In this document: positions 6,906-14,725 of the stretch, in pieces | Layout: every line of letters begins with the position of its first letter | Numbering within the stretch: the stretch's first letter is position 1 | Assembly (NCBI RefSeq): GCF_934294775.1 | Contig: NZ_CAKRAH010000049.1 | Location: 1-19,979, forward strand | DNA: 19,979 nt | Source: an uncultured Dorea sp. | GTDB lineage: Bacteria > Bacillota > Clostridia > Lachnospirales > Lachnospiraceae | Direction of reading: 5' to 3' | Made by a program: the position numbers and the translations under genes | The notes under the pieces: generated by a model | What the model was told of the DNA's origin: nothing | Database searches by the model: none | Seen by the model: only the letters and a program-made list of their open reading frames with translations

Positions 6906-8288
6906 ATGGGAAAAATCAAAAAAGCAGTCAGTCTCATACTGGCAATGATGATGACAATGGCAATGTCATTGACCGCTTTCGCGGCGGAAAAAGGAACAAT
7001 CACAGTAGCAAATCCAATGGAAGGACAGGAGTATACTGCATATAAGATTTTTGATGTTGTATATAACGGCAACAAAAATGCATATGCATATTCTATTCAG
7101 AGTGATTCTGAATGGTTTGCTGATATCCAGGGCTATGGAAAAATCACATTAGATCAGGTAAACGGTGGAAATAAGTATGTGGTAACAAAGGCGGATGATT
7201 TTTCAGCTGCTGATTTCGCCAACTATCTGAAAGGCAAAACAACTGGAAAAACAGGGGTTGCGCTTACAAAAGATGGAAATGTAGCAAAAGTGGAAGGTCT
7301 TGAGCTTGGTTACTATTTCGTATCCAGCACATCAGGAGCACTTTGCAACCTGACAACAACAGATCCGGCAGCAACCATCCGTGATAAGAACGATGTACCG
7401 TTTGACAAAAAGGATAATAAAGAAACAGTGGAAATTGGGGAAGTAGTAGACTATACAATCACAGGTAAAGTTCCAGATACAACAGGATTTGAAAAGTATG
7501 AATATACAATCGAAGATACCATGACAGATGGTCTTACATTCAACTTCAATACAGTAAAAGTAACGGTTGATGGAACAGAGCTTGCAACAGACAAATATAC
7601 CCTTGCAAAAGTAGGAAATGGTTTCAAACTTGGAATCAATGTTAAAGAGATTCAGGAGAAAGTCGGAGCAGAGATCAAAGTTACATATAACGCAACGGTA
7701 AATGAAAATGCGGTATCTGTAATCAGCAAGAACAAAGCTACTCTGACATACAGCAATGATCCTACCAATTCAGAAAAGAAAACAACAACTCCACCGGTAG
7801 AAGAGACTGTACACACTGCAAAAGTTGTAATCAACAAGTTTGAAAAAGACAATGAAGCAAAGAAACTTGCAGGAGCAAAATTCGTTCTGAAAAATGAGGC
7901 TGGAAAATTCTACAAATATGATGCAGATGCACAGGTAGTTTCATGGGTAGACGATCAGAATGAGGCAACAGAAGTTACTACAGATGAAAACGGCGCAGCC
8001 GAATTCAAGGGTCTGAAAGACGGGAAATACAAACTCGTGGAGACAAAAGCACCAGAAGGATACAATATGTTAACAGCACCTGTAGATGTAACAATCGAAG
8101 GTGGAAATGCAACAGTAGATAACCTTGGTGCACTTACTGCAACAGCAGACGTTGCCAACAGCACAGGAAGCACATTGCCAGAGACAGGTGGAATGGGAAC
8201 AAGAGTCCTCTATGCACTTGGTGGAATCATGGTACTTGGAGCAGCTATCGTTATGGTTGTAAGAAGACGCATGAATGCTTCCAGATAA
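6906..8288 (+). CDS. Major pilin, SpaA-type, LPETG-anchored
   Basis: 460 residues. A Sec signal peptide ends at about A-F-A-A (residues 24-27). Two or more Ig-like pilin domains follow. The last one (about 305-415) is a typical SpaA/Cna-B domain that opens K-V-V-I-N-K-F and carries the E-box K-L-V-E-T-K-A-P-E-G-Y, whose glutamate normally forms an internal isopeptide bond with the early lysine. The sorting signal is L-P-E-T-G-G, then a hydrophobic helix and R-R-R. The linking lysine is not in a standard Y-P-K-N motif. The I-R-D-K-N segment after the first domain occupies the expected place, but this is inference. AAAGGAAA lies upstream. The 79-nt gap before it is the longest in the operon. 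Size, signals and the following class C sortase make it the shaft subunit. Confidence 0.9.
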   Translation: MGKIKKAVSLILAMMMTMAMSLTAFAAEKGTITVANPMEGQEYTAYKIFDVVYNGNKNAYAYSIQSDSEWFADIQGYGKITLDQVNGGNKYVVTKADDFSAADFANYLKGKTTGKTGVALTKDGNVAKVEGLELGYYFVSSTSGALCNLTTTDPAATIRDKNDVPFDKKDNKETVEIGEVVDYTITGKVPDTTGFEKYEYTIEDTMTDGLTFNFNTVKVTVDGTELATDKYTLAKVGNGFKLGINVKEIQEKVGAEIKVTYNATVNENAVSVISKNKATLTYSNDPTNSEKKTTTPPVEETVHTAKVVINKFEKDNEAKKLAGAKFVLKNEAGKFYKYDADAQVVSWVDDQNEATEVTTDENGAAEFKGLKDGKYKLVETKAPEGYNMLTAPVDVTIEGGNATVDNLGALTATADVANSTGSTLPETGGMGTRVLYALGGIMVLGAAIVMVVRRRMNASR

Positions 8289-8315
8289 TAATCTGAGAAT
8301 GGAGGAAAAGCCTGA

Positions 8316-9134
8316 ATGAGAAGGCGTTTATCAACATTGGTTATCATACTGGTATTTCTCACAGGCTTATCCTTGATTCTATATCCCAGTATCAGTGATT
8401 ATATCAATTCTCAGAATCAGTCCAGAGCCATTGCAAATTATGCAGAGGACGTGGCGGGATTAAGCAGGGAAGAATACGAACAGTTATTAGAGCAGGCAAA
8501 GAGTTATAATGTCAGACTGTCTGCTGTGGGGAGTAACTGGAAGCTTTCCCAGGAAGAATTAAACCAGTACAATGAGATATTGAATATCAATAAAAATGGT
8601 ATGATGGGATATATAGAAATTCCCAAAATTCAATGTTCATTGCCAATCTATCACAGCACAGACGAAGCAGTCCTTCAAAGAAATGTGGGACATCTTCCCG
8701 GAAGTTCCCTGCCCGTAGGAGGTGAAAGCACACATAGTGTACTTTCCGGGCACCGCGGACTTCCAAGTGCAAAATTATTCAGCGATCTGGATAAGGTAGA
8801 GACAGGCGATAAGTTCATAATCCGTGTTCTGAACGAAACGCTTACTTATGAAGTGGACCAGATATTAATCGTCCTTCCCAATGAAATGGATGCACTGAAT
8901 ATAGAGGAAGGAAAAGACTTGTGTACATTGGTTACCTGTACCCCTTACGGAGTAAATTCTCACCGTTTACTTGTGCGGGGGCATCGGGTGGAAAATGATG
9001 CAACTACAGAGAATGTAAAAGTTGTGGCTGATGCAATGCAGATAGAGCCGGTGATTGTGGCACCGGTTATGGCATTACCTGTATTACTGATTCTGGTGAT
9101 ATGGGTGCTGGTAAGCAGTCGTAAGAAGAAATGA
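8316..9134 (+). CDS. srtC: Class C (pilin-polymerising) sortase
   Basis: 272 residues, with GGAGG 10 nt upstream. The N-terminal membrane helix (about 7-24) and C-terminal helix (about 245-265) bracket the catalytic domain, as is usual for class C enzymes. Catalytic residues are H146 in S-G-H-R-G-L-P, C208 in L-V-T-C-T-P-Y and R217 in S-H-R-L-L-V-R-G. It should join pilin subunits by isopeptide bonds at the outer membrane face, using the neighbouring LPxTG proteins. Odd point: the lid region before the catalytic domain normally carries Asp-Pro-aromatic, but here reads G-S-N-W-K-L-S (72-78), keeping only the aromatic. The gene lies between the major and minor pilin genes, 27 nt after the major pilin. 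Confidence 0.92.
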   Translation: MRRRLSTLVIILVFLTGLSLILYPSISDYINSQNQSRAIANYAEDVAGLSREEYEQLLEQAKSYNVRLSAVGSNWKLSQEELNQYNEILNINKNGMMGYIEIPKIQCSLPIYHSTDEAVLQRNVGHLPGSSLPVGGESTHSVLSGHRGLPSAKLFSDLDKVETGDKFIIRVLNETLTYEVDQILIVLPNEMDALNIEEGKDLCTLVTCTPYGVNSHRLLVRGHRVENDATTENVKVVADAMQIEPVIVAPVMALPVLLILVIWVLVSSRKKK

Positions 9135-9151
9135 CAGGAGGAACCGATCCT

Positions 9152-10087
9152 ATGAAGATAGAAAAAATAAAATATGGAATGCGAGCTTTTCTGCTGAGCA
9201 TGCTTTTTGTATTGATATTGCTGCCAGACACAGCATCTGCGAGGGTACCGATAGATCTGAATCAAAAAAACTCTTTAACAATCCACTTTCCTTGTGATAA
9301 TATTCCAATTCAGATTTACCGGGTAGCAGATGTAACAGAAGCAGGAGAGTACATCCGTACAGAGGCATTTTCGGATTATAATATTCTGCTTGAGCAGCCA
9401 GATCAGACCGGCTGGAGAAATCTTGCAGCAACGATCAGCGGATATGCCGAAAGAGATGGGGTAAAAGCATTGGAGTCCGGGATAACGGATGAAGATGGAA
9501 CCATTGTATTTGAGAATCTAAAGGCAGGACTTTATCTGGTATCAGAAGGAAAAGGCATAAAAGATGGATACCAATACACTTCCGAAGCATTCCTGGTGGC
9601 ATTACCTGAATTAGGAGAACGGGAGCAATGGATCAAGGATGTCAGTTCGACACCGAAGTATACAAAAGACCCGCTTCAACCGGAAGGAACAACCATACAG
9701 AAAAAAGTCTTAAAGATCTGGGATGATGCAGAAAGCAAAAAGCGTCCACAGAAGATAGAAGTACAGCTGTTGAAAGATGGAAAGATAACCGAAACAGTTA
9801 GTCTTGCTAAAGAAAACAACTGGAAATATCAATGGGATCATCTGGATGCGTCATCGACATGGAAGGTAGTTGAAAAAGAAGTGCCAAGCGGTTATACTGT
9901 AACTATCAATCAGGATGACAGTACGTTTACCATAACGAACAAACTGAATGTTCCGGCAGAGACAAAACCATCAAAATTGCCTCAGACAGGGCAGATGTGG
10001 TGGCCGGTTGGAATTCTGACGGTTACAGGTATGCTGGTGTTTTTTGCGGGATGGATTAGGAGAAAGAACAGCCATGAAGAGAACTAG
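9152..10087 (+). CDS. Minor / base pilin, Cna-B domain, LPQTG-anchored
   Basis: 311 residues from the ATG at 9152, which has AGGAGG 10 nt upstream. An earlier in-frame ATG at 9131 lies before that ribosome site and is not preferred. The signal peptide ends near S-A-R. Residues about 35-170 form a first pilin domain with S-G-I-T-D-E-D-G and G-L-Y-L-V-S-E-G motifs. A proline-rich linker leads to a Cna-B domain (about 180-270) opening K-K-V-L-K-I-W-D-D and closing with V-V-E-K-E-V-P-S-G-Y, with the lysine and glutamate expected for an isopeptide bond. The sorting motif is L-P-Q-T-G-Q, then a helix and R-R-K. The motif differs from the two larger surface proteins (LPATGG, LPETGG). A base subunit attached to the wall is the most likely role. 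Confidence 0.87.
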   Translation: MKIEKIKYGMRAFLLSMLFVLILLPDTASARVPIDLNQKNSLTIHFPCDNIPIQIYRVADVTEAGEYIRTEAFSDYNILLEQPDQTGWRNLAATISGYAERDGVKALESGITDEDGTIVFENLKAGLYLVSEGKGIKDGYQYTSEAFLVALPELGEREQWIKDVSSTPKYTKDPLQPEGTTIQKKVLKIWDDAESKKRPQKIEVQLLKDGKITETVSLAKENNWKYQWDHLDASSTWKVVEKEVPSGYTVTINQDDSTFTITNKLNVPAETKPSKLPQTGQMWWPVGILTVTGMLVFFAGWIRRKNSHEEN

Positions 10088-10679
10088 AAAAAAGGGAACC
10101 CTCTTAATGATATTGGGGCTGCTGCTGATTGCAGCAGCTCTTTTTCTGACCGGATATAATATCTGGGATGGAAAGAGAGCAGGAAAAAGTACAGACAGGA
10201 TTCTAAAAGAGATGTCAGATACGGTAACCGGGAATCCTGTGGAAGAGGAAGAACCGGATTATGTGAAAAATCCGGATATGGAGATGCCAACGAAAGAGAT
10301 CGATGGACGGCGGTATATCGGAATATTATCCATTCCATCCGTGCAGATGGAACTACCGGTGATGAGTGAGTGGAGCTATCCGGGACTCAGAATTGCACCG
10401 TGTCGTTACAGTGGATCGGTATATTCTGGCCATATGGTGATTGCGGCGCATAATTACAGCACACATTTCGGATTGCTGAAACAGGTTGGTATTGGTGATG
10501 AGGTGAGATTTACGGATGTAGAAGGACATGTATTTTCCTATCAGGTGGCAGGGATGGAGACTCTTTTGCCTACAGCAGTGGAAGATATGGATGTGGAAAG
10601 CTGGCCATTAACACTTTTTACCTGCACACTGGGAGGAAAGAGCCGTTTTACCGTGCGGTGCAGTCGGGTAACAGAGTAG
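10074..10679 (+). CDS. Second sortase (class A/D-like, TLxTC)
   Basis: 201 residues from the ATG at 10074, with AGGAG 11 nt upstream. A TTG further upstream (10044) has no good site. The gene overlaps the minor pilin by 14 nt. One N-terminal membrane helix (about 8-27) is followed by a polar linker, then the sortase barrel with H116 (A-A-H-N-Y), C184 (T-L-F-T-C) and R191 (K-S-R-F-T-V-R-C). There is no C-terminal helix, unlike the class C enzyme. The pair of sortases suggests a split between polymerisation (8316-9134) and wall anchoring or base joining by this one. Its class cannot be fixed by eye. Confidence 0.85.
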   Translation: MKRTRKKGTLLMILGLLLIAAALFLTGYNIWDGKRAGKSTDRILKEMSDTVTGNPVEEEEPDYVKNPDMEMPTKEIDGRRYIGILSIPSVQMELPVMSEWSYPGLRIAPCRYSGSVYSGHMVIAAHNYSTHFGLLKQVGIGDEVRFTDVEGHVFSYQVAGMETLLPTAVEDMDVESWPLTLFTCTLGGKSRFTVRCSRVTE

Positions 10680-10706
10680 ACAGCAACAAAAACAGGAGGG
10701 ATAACA

Positions 10707-11414
10707 TTGTTAGCATCGGTATGTGATGATAATATGGTATTTGCCACGCAGATAGAAAATGTAATTCTGAAAATGAAAATCCCGAATCTGGAGACAGAGG
10801 TATATACGTCAGGAGAAGAACTTTGCAGAAAACTGGAACAAAAAAGCCAGATTTATTTTCTCGACATAGAGATGCCGGGGATAGACGGGATAGAGACGGC
10901 AAGGAGAATCAGGGAGGAGGATCAGAATGCACTGATCGTGTTCATGACGCAGCATCACGAGTATGTATTTTCTGTGTTTGAAGTATTGCCGTTTCGTTTC
11001 CTTAGAAAGCCATTTACCAATGAGGAAGTAAAAAAAACAGTCAGAGAGTGTCTGGAGCATCTAAGTCTGACGGGACAGTATTATTTCTTCAAAATGGACC
11101 GGGTACAGCACCAGATCCCATACGATGAAATCCGGTATTTTGAAGGACGTGGCAGAAAAATATGTATGCATTGCGAAGAAAAGGACTACGAATTCTATGA
11201 AAAGATATCGACGGTAGCAAAAGGTCTGGATGACTCACTATTCTGCCGGATCCATGTGTCGTTCGTAGTAAATATGGACAAGATCAGAGAACTGTGTGAT
11301 ACAGAAGTTGTTATGGAAAATGGAGAAAGACTGCCGATCAGTAAAGCATACCGGCAGAAAGTCAGGGAGAAACATCTGAATTATATGATGATGAAAAGCG
11401 GGGGTCTGACATAA
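10707..11414 (+). CDS. LytTR-family response regulator
   Basis: 235 residues from a TTG start with AGGAGGG 6 nt upstream. The receiver domain (1-120) has acidic D7/D8, phospho-acceptor D53 in Y-F-L-D-I-E-M-P-G-I-D-G, T81 and K101-P-F. A LytTR DNA-binding domain covers about 128-230, with F-E-G-R-G-R-K-I and I-H-V-S-F-V-V-N-M motifs. This is the AgrA/ComE type of architecture. It lies 27 nt after the second sortase and overlaps its kinase by one nucleotide, so it is likely expressed with the pilus genes. Its target is not shown by the sequence. LytTR proteins usually bind direct repeats about two turns apart, which differs from the palindromes at the pilus promoter. Confidence 0.93.
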   Translation: MLASVCDDNMVFATQIENVILKMKIPNLETEVYTSGEELCRKLEQKSQIYFLDIEMPGIDGIETARRIREEDQNALIVFMTQHHEYVFSVFEVLPFRFLRKPFTNEEVKKTVRECLEHLSLTGQYYFFKMDRVQHQIPYDEIRYFEGRGRKICMHCEEKDYEFYEKISTVAKGLDDSLFCRIHVSFVVNMDKIRELCDTEVVMENGERLPISKAYRQKVREKHLNYMMMKSGGLT

Positions 11415-12574
11415 TGGAAAAGATGACGATGGTAATGTGGTGGATCATGAATCTTATCGTGTTTGGCATATTCATAAAAGAGATTGCGTTCAGTAAGAAA
11501 GGCGGGACCATAGAAAGAACACTGTTCTTATGCCTTTGCATGGTGGCGGTGTTATTCTCGTGGGATGAGATATTCTTTGAAATTGAATATCCACTTAGAA
11601 AAAAACTGGCTGGATTTGCAGTGGAATGCATAGAACATCTGGGATTTTACGGACTATGTATCAGTGTAATATTCATGGAGCGTAGATATGGAGGTAAAGA
11701 AGGTGATAATCCGAAACTTCTGGTATTGATGGGCTGCTTTCCTGTTATGAGTGTTATCTGGAATATGGAATATAAGCTTTATATGGATCCGTCATGGACC
11801 AACCAGGACTATACGAAACTTGCCATGTATATCGGAGTTGTGACATGGATTATGATGATTCTTCTGAATTATCTGCTCTGTGTACTCTATTATGGGATAA
11901 GAAAAGCACAGAAAGAACGTGCAGACCAGCTGCTTTTACTTCAACAATATGAAGTGGAGAAAAGACATTATAAAGATATCGAACAGATGGAAAAGACGGT
12001 AAGGGGGGGCAGACACGATCTGAATAACCTGTTAGCGACAACGCAGGTTCTTCTCGAAGAGGAAGACTATGAAGGGGTCAGGAATCTGATACAGGGAACG
12101 AAAGACAGGGTAGGTGAATCAGAAAAAAAGTTACATACCGGTAACGCTGCAATTGACAGCATCCTGAATTTAAAATTTGCAAAAGCCAAAGAAGCAGGCA
12201 TACCGGTGGAAACAGATTTGTCAGTTCCGGCACATCTGGATCTGAATTATGAAGCAATGGCAACGATATTCGGAAATCTTCTGGACAATGCATTAGAAGC
12301 GCAGGAAAAGATACCACAAAAGGAACGCAAAGTCATTCTCCGGATGAAATATATGAACCAGATGCTGATGATTCTGGCTGCTAATAAAGGAAAGAAGAAT
12401 CCAACGCTTTCAACAACAAAAGAAGATACGGAAGACCACGGGTTTGGAATAGAGAATATCAGAAGAAGTGTTGAGAAAATGGGAGGAAGTATCCAGTTTT
12501 CCTGGGAGAAAGACTGGTTTACCGCAAAAATCATACTTTATCAGATGAAAGAAAAATCCAAAAATAACATCTGA
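11414..12574 (+). CDS. GHKL (HPK10/AgrC-type) sensor histidine kinase
   Basis: 386 residues. The sensor part has about five membrane helices within residues 1-162, with no obvious extracellular domain. A coiled segment of about 40 residues leads to the phospho-acceptor histidine in G-G-R-H-D-L-N-N-L (H201). The ATP-binding domain carries the N box G-N-L-L-D-N-A-L-E-A (287-296) and the G box H-G-F-G-I-E-N-I (342-349). The start ATG overlaps the regulator's stop codon by one base. It is the partner of the LytTR protein just upstream. The ligand may be a peptide, as for AgrC, but there is no agrB- or agrD-like gene in the window. It is the last gene before a strong terminator. Confidence 0.92.
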   Translation: MEKMTMVMWWIMNLIVFGIFIKEIAFSKKGGTIERTLFLCLCMVAVLFSWDEIFFEIEYPLRKKLAGFAVECIEHLGFYGLCISVIFMERRYGGKEGDNPKLLVLMGCFPVMSVIWNMEYKLYMDPSWTNQDYTKLAMYIGVVTWIMMILLNYLLCVLYYGIRKAQKERADQLLLLQQYEVEKRHYKDIEQMEKTVRGGRHDLNNLLATTQVLLEEEDYEGVRNLIQGTKDRVGESEKKLHTGNAAIDSILNLKFAKAKEAGIPVETDLSVPAHLDLNYEAMATIFGNLLDNALEAQEKIPQKERKVILRMKYMNQMLMILAANKGKKNPTLSTTKEDTEDHGFGIENIRRSVEKMGGSIQFSWEKDWFTAKIILYQMKEKSKNNI

Positions 12575-12623
12575 GAATACCGAAAATTACAAGTTAAAAA
12601 GAATATGGAAAAATCCAGATATA

Positions 12624-12670
12624 ATGATGCATGTAAGCAAGAGAAAAAGCTTACATGCATTATTTTTTTA
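12624..12670 (+). terminator. Strong intrinsic terminator of the pilus operon
   Basis: A perfect 12-bp stem, ATGCATGTAAGC (12627-12638) with GCTTACATGCAT (12649-12660), has a 10-nt A-rich loop. Three more pairs below it include one G-T, and a T-run follows (12663-12669). It begins about 50 nt after the kinase stop codon. Confidence 0.92.
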
Positions 12671-12688
12671 CCGTCATATATCATCGGG

Positions 12689-12721
12689 GGATTGCAAAAA
12701 TGTGCAGCAATGAAGCAATCC
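12689..12721. repeat. Inverted repeat downstream of the terminator
   Basis: GGATTGC (12689-12695) and GCAATCC (12715-12721) form 7-bp perfect arms around 19 nt. ATTGC can also pair with a nearer GCAAT at 12707-12711, so two hairpins compete. No T-run follows. It sits about 150-185 nt upstream of the YxeA-like gene and could be an operator or leader structure for the next unit. No convincing -10 box was found with the TTGACA at 12752-12757. Confidence 0.3.
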
Positions 12722-12874
12722 GGGTACATCAGTGCGTAACAAAATTTATTTTTGACACGACATTACATCATGAAAGAGAGAAAAAACTATGGCGGAAGAT
12801 TCCTGGAAAATACCGGTTATCCGGGAGAAGAAAGAACAAAAAACAATAAAAATGAACATAAGGAGAAGAAAAAT

Positions 12875-13249
12875 ATGAAGAAAATGGCAAAAGTTTGTGT
12901 AGGAGCATTGACAATTATGCTGATTGGGACGACAGCACTTTTCTTAAAGGTAAGGGCAGATCATTCAGGCGAAACCTATTATACCTGTCTTGTAAAGCCG
13001 GGAGAATATATTAAACAGGTAGCAGAAGACAGTGAATGTGTAGAGTACAAATACAAAACACCTGGATTCAACGAAAAAGGGAAAAAATTAGATCTGGAAT
13101 TCTATAGCTTCCGGGAGAGAGCATTAAAAACGGGTGCATATTTCTCGGTTGTATATAACAAAGATAACGGTGTGATCAGCTATAACGAAGTAAAGAAAGA
13201 AGAGATACCGGCAAAAGCGATGGAAGGACTGAAACAACATGTTGACTAA
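12875..13249 (+). CDS. YxeA-family (DUF1093) small secreted or anchored protein
   Basis: 124 residues from the ATG at 12875, which has AGGAG 9 nt upstream. An upstream extension in the same frame is rejected. Residues 5-28 form a signal peptide or membrane anchor. The rest matches the YxeA family: the Y-Y-T-C-L-V-K-P opening, the Y-x-Y-x-x-x-G-F-x-x-x-G-K-K-L-D-L-E-F-Y-S segment, and a lysine/glutamate-rich end. Bacillus YxeA is of similar size and lies beside BceAB-type peptide-antibiotic transporters, and here too the next gene is such a permease, overlapping by 11 nt. Function is unknown even in the model organism. A role in sensing or resisting membrane-active peptides is an inference from context. 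Confidence 0.8.
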   Translation: MKKMAKVCVGALTIMLIGTTALFLKVRADHSGETYYTCLVKPGEYIKQVAEDSECVEYKYKTPGFNEKGKKLDLEFYSFRERALKTGAYFSVVYNKDNGVISYNEVKKEEIPAKAMEGLKQHVD

Positions 13250-14603
13250 ACTGGCTTTAAAAAATATCAGATATTATGTGAAAAATTATTTTGTATATCT
13301 GATGACGATAAGTTTTTCGGTATGGGCTTATTATATGTTTCATGCATTTGCGGAAGGTGGATATTTGAAAACCATGGCAGAATTCAGCAAGGTATATGAA
13401 TACTGCTTTGCCACAGGTTCGTGGATACTGCTTATATTTACCGCAATTTTTATATGGTTTTCAACTGATTTTTTCTTCCAGAACAGAAAGCAGGAATTCG
13501 GACTGTATATTCTAATGGGAATTAAGAAAAGAATGGTCGGACAGCTTCTGATCATAGAAACGGTTGTCATGGGAATGATGGCGGTCATAGCAGGAAGTGC
13601 GATAGCGGGTCTTACACTGGAGCCGTTGAAACTCTTTGTCGGACAACTCTACAGGACAAAAATGGACATATCGGTCGCTGAATACTTAAGCATCCGAGAA
13701 ATGAGAGATATGCTGATTCGTTTTTTTATGGTATTTCTGATCTTTAGTATCTTTCATTACAGGAATATCAAAAAAAGCGAGCTGACAGAATTATTCTCTG
13801 CAAAACAGTCGCTGGAACAGCCGCTTAAGACATCAAAAGTGCTCATGGCAGGGGCAATTGTGATACTAGTGGCAGGATATATAATGATCTTCCTGGTACA
13901 AGGAGCTGCGAATGTATTCTTACTTCCAACCGGGTTAGGATGTGTGATGGCAGGAACCGTATTCTGCTTTATGCAGGTTACTGCACAGTATACGGATAAA
14001 AAGAGAAACTCTGAAAAATGCGCCAGAAATATAGCAGCAAGAATGAATGTTACCGGCATGCTTCACTGTGTAAGGAGAAATACAGGATCGTGGGCGTCCA
14101 TTACACTTTTGATTGCCGTTTCCATGTGTTCGGACGTATTAGGACTTGCATTTTACAGAATCCAAAGAGAGATCGAACATGAAACTGGAATGCACATGAA
14201 GGAAGTGTCGGATCTGTATATTATGATTCTGTTCATGTTCATACTTATAAGTATAGCGGTTTTGTCTTGTACAGGCAGTATGCTTTATTTCAGAGTTATG
14301 GCAGATATACAGGATAATCAGAGGAACTACTGGCTGCTGTATTGCATCGGAGCTAACAGAAAAGAACTGGGAATGGTTCAGAAAAGACAGATTATTACGA
14401 TGTTCGCAGTGCCGATGGCAGCAGGACTTTTCCACACTATGATGTTCGGCATATTTTTGAAAATGAAACACTTAAATGTCGGATACCAGGAAATCCTGGC
14501 AGGTATTACGGTATACCTCGGGGTCTATCTCATCTATATGCTGATAGCCGCATGGCAGGGGAAAAGGCTGCTTCAGAATGTGTATGCACAGCGGAGAGAG
14601 TAA
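13239..14603 (+). CDS. BceB-like ABC transporter permease, short form
   Basis: 454 residues with about ten membrane helices (near 17-37, 60-80, 104-125, 158-173, 201-221, 225-245, 287-306, 326-345, 386-408, 418-438). The N terminus L-T-K-L-A-L-K-N-I-R-Y-Y-V-K-N-Y and the N-R-K-Q-E-F-G-L-Y-I-L-M-G segment are characteristic of FtsX-type BceB permeases. BceB proteins are usually about 620-660 residues because a domain of about 200 residues, which contacts the peptide antibiotic, sits outside between helices 7 and 8. Here that loop is only about 20 residues. The gene overlaps the YxeA-like gene by 11 nt. The matching ATPase follows after 122 nt. Likely role: moving or freeing a hydrophobic peptide or lipid at the membrane; substrate unknown. 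Confidence 0.88.
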   Translation: MLTKLALKNIRYYVKNYFVYLMTISFSVWAYYMFHAFAEGGYLKTMAEFSKVYEYCFATGSWILLIFTAIFIWFSTDFFFQNRKQEFGLYILMGIKKRMVGQLLIIETVVMGMMAVIAGSAIAGLTLEPLKLFVGQLYRTKMDISVAEYLSIREMRDMLIRFFMVFLIFSIFHYRNIKKSELTELFSAKQSLEQPLKTSKVLMAGAIVILVAGYIMIFLVQGAANVFLLPTGLGCVMAGTVFCFMQVTAQYTDKKRNSEKCARNIAARMNVTGMLHCVRRNTGSWASITLLIAVSMCSDVLGLAFYRIQREIEHETGMHMKEVSDLYIMILFMFILISIAVLSCTGSMLYFRVMADIQDNQRNYWLLYCIGANRKELGMVQKRQIITMFAVPMAAGLFHTMMFGIFLKMKHLNVGYQEILAGITVYLGVYLIYMLIAAWQGKRLLQNVYAQRRE

Positions 14604-14725
14604 ACGTGAAAGATAAGAATTATTATGCGGAAAGTATTTTAGTTGCACCATGCTACATTTTTGAATAAAAGATAAACATATCAAGAAGAAACTGACTTGA
14701 AAAATAGAAGAACAGGAGAGCGAAT

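Noticed and set aside
10707..11414. The LytTR regulator as the binder of the GCAAG-N5-CTTGC sites.
   Set aside because: LytTR sites are usually direct repeats about two turns apart; these are palindromes three turns apart and also lie at the XRE gene's own promoter, so XRE binding is preferred. Not excluded experimentally.
12752..12874. N-terminal extension of the YxeA-like protein, or a TTGACA-based promoter.
   Set aside because: The extension starts at a TTG with no ribosome site, while the ATG at 12875 has AGGAG and a signal-like N terminus. The TTGACA lacks a matching -10 at 16-18 bp.
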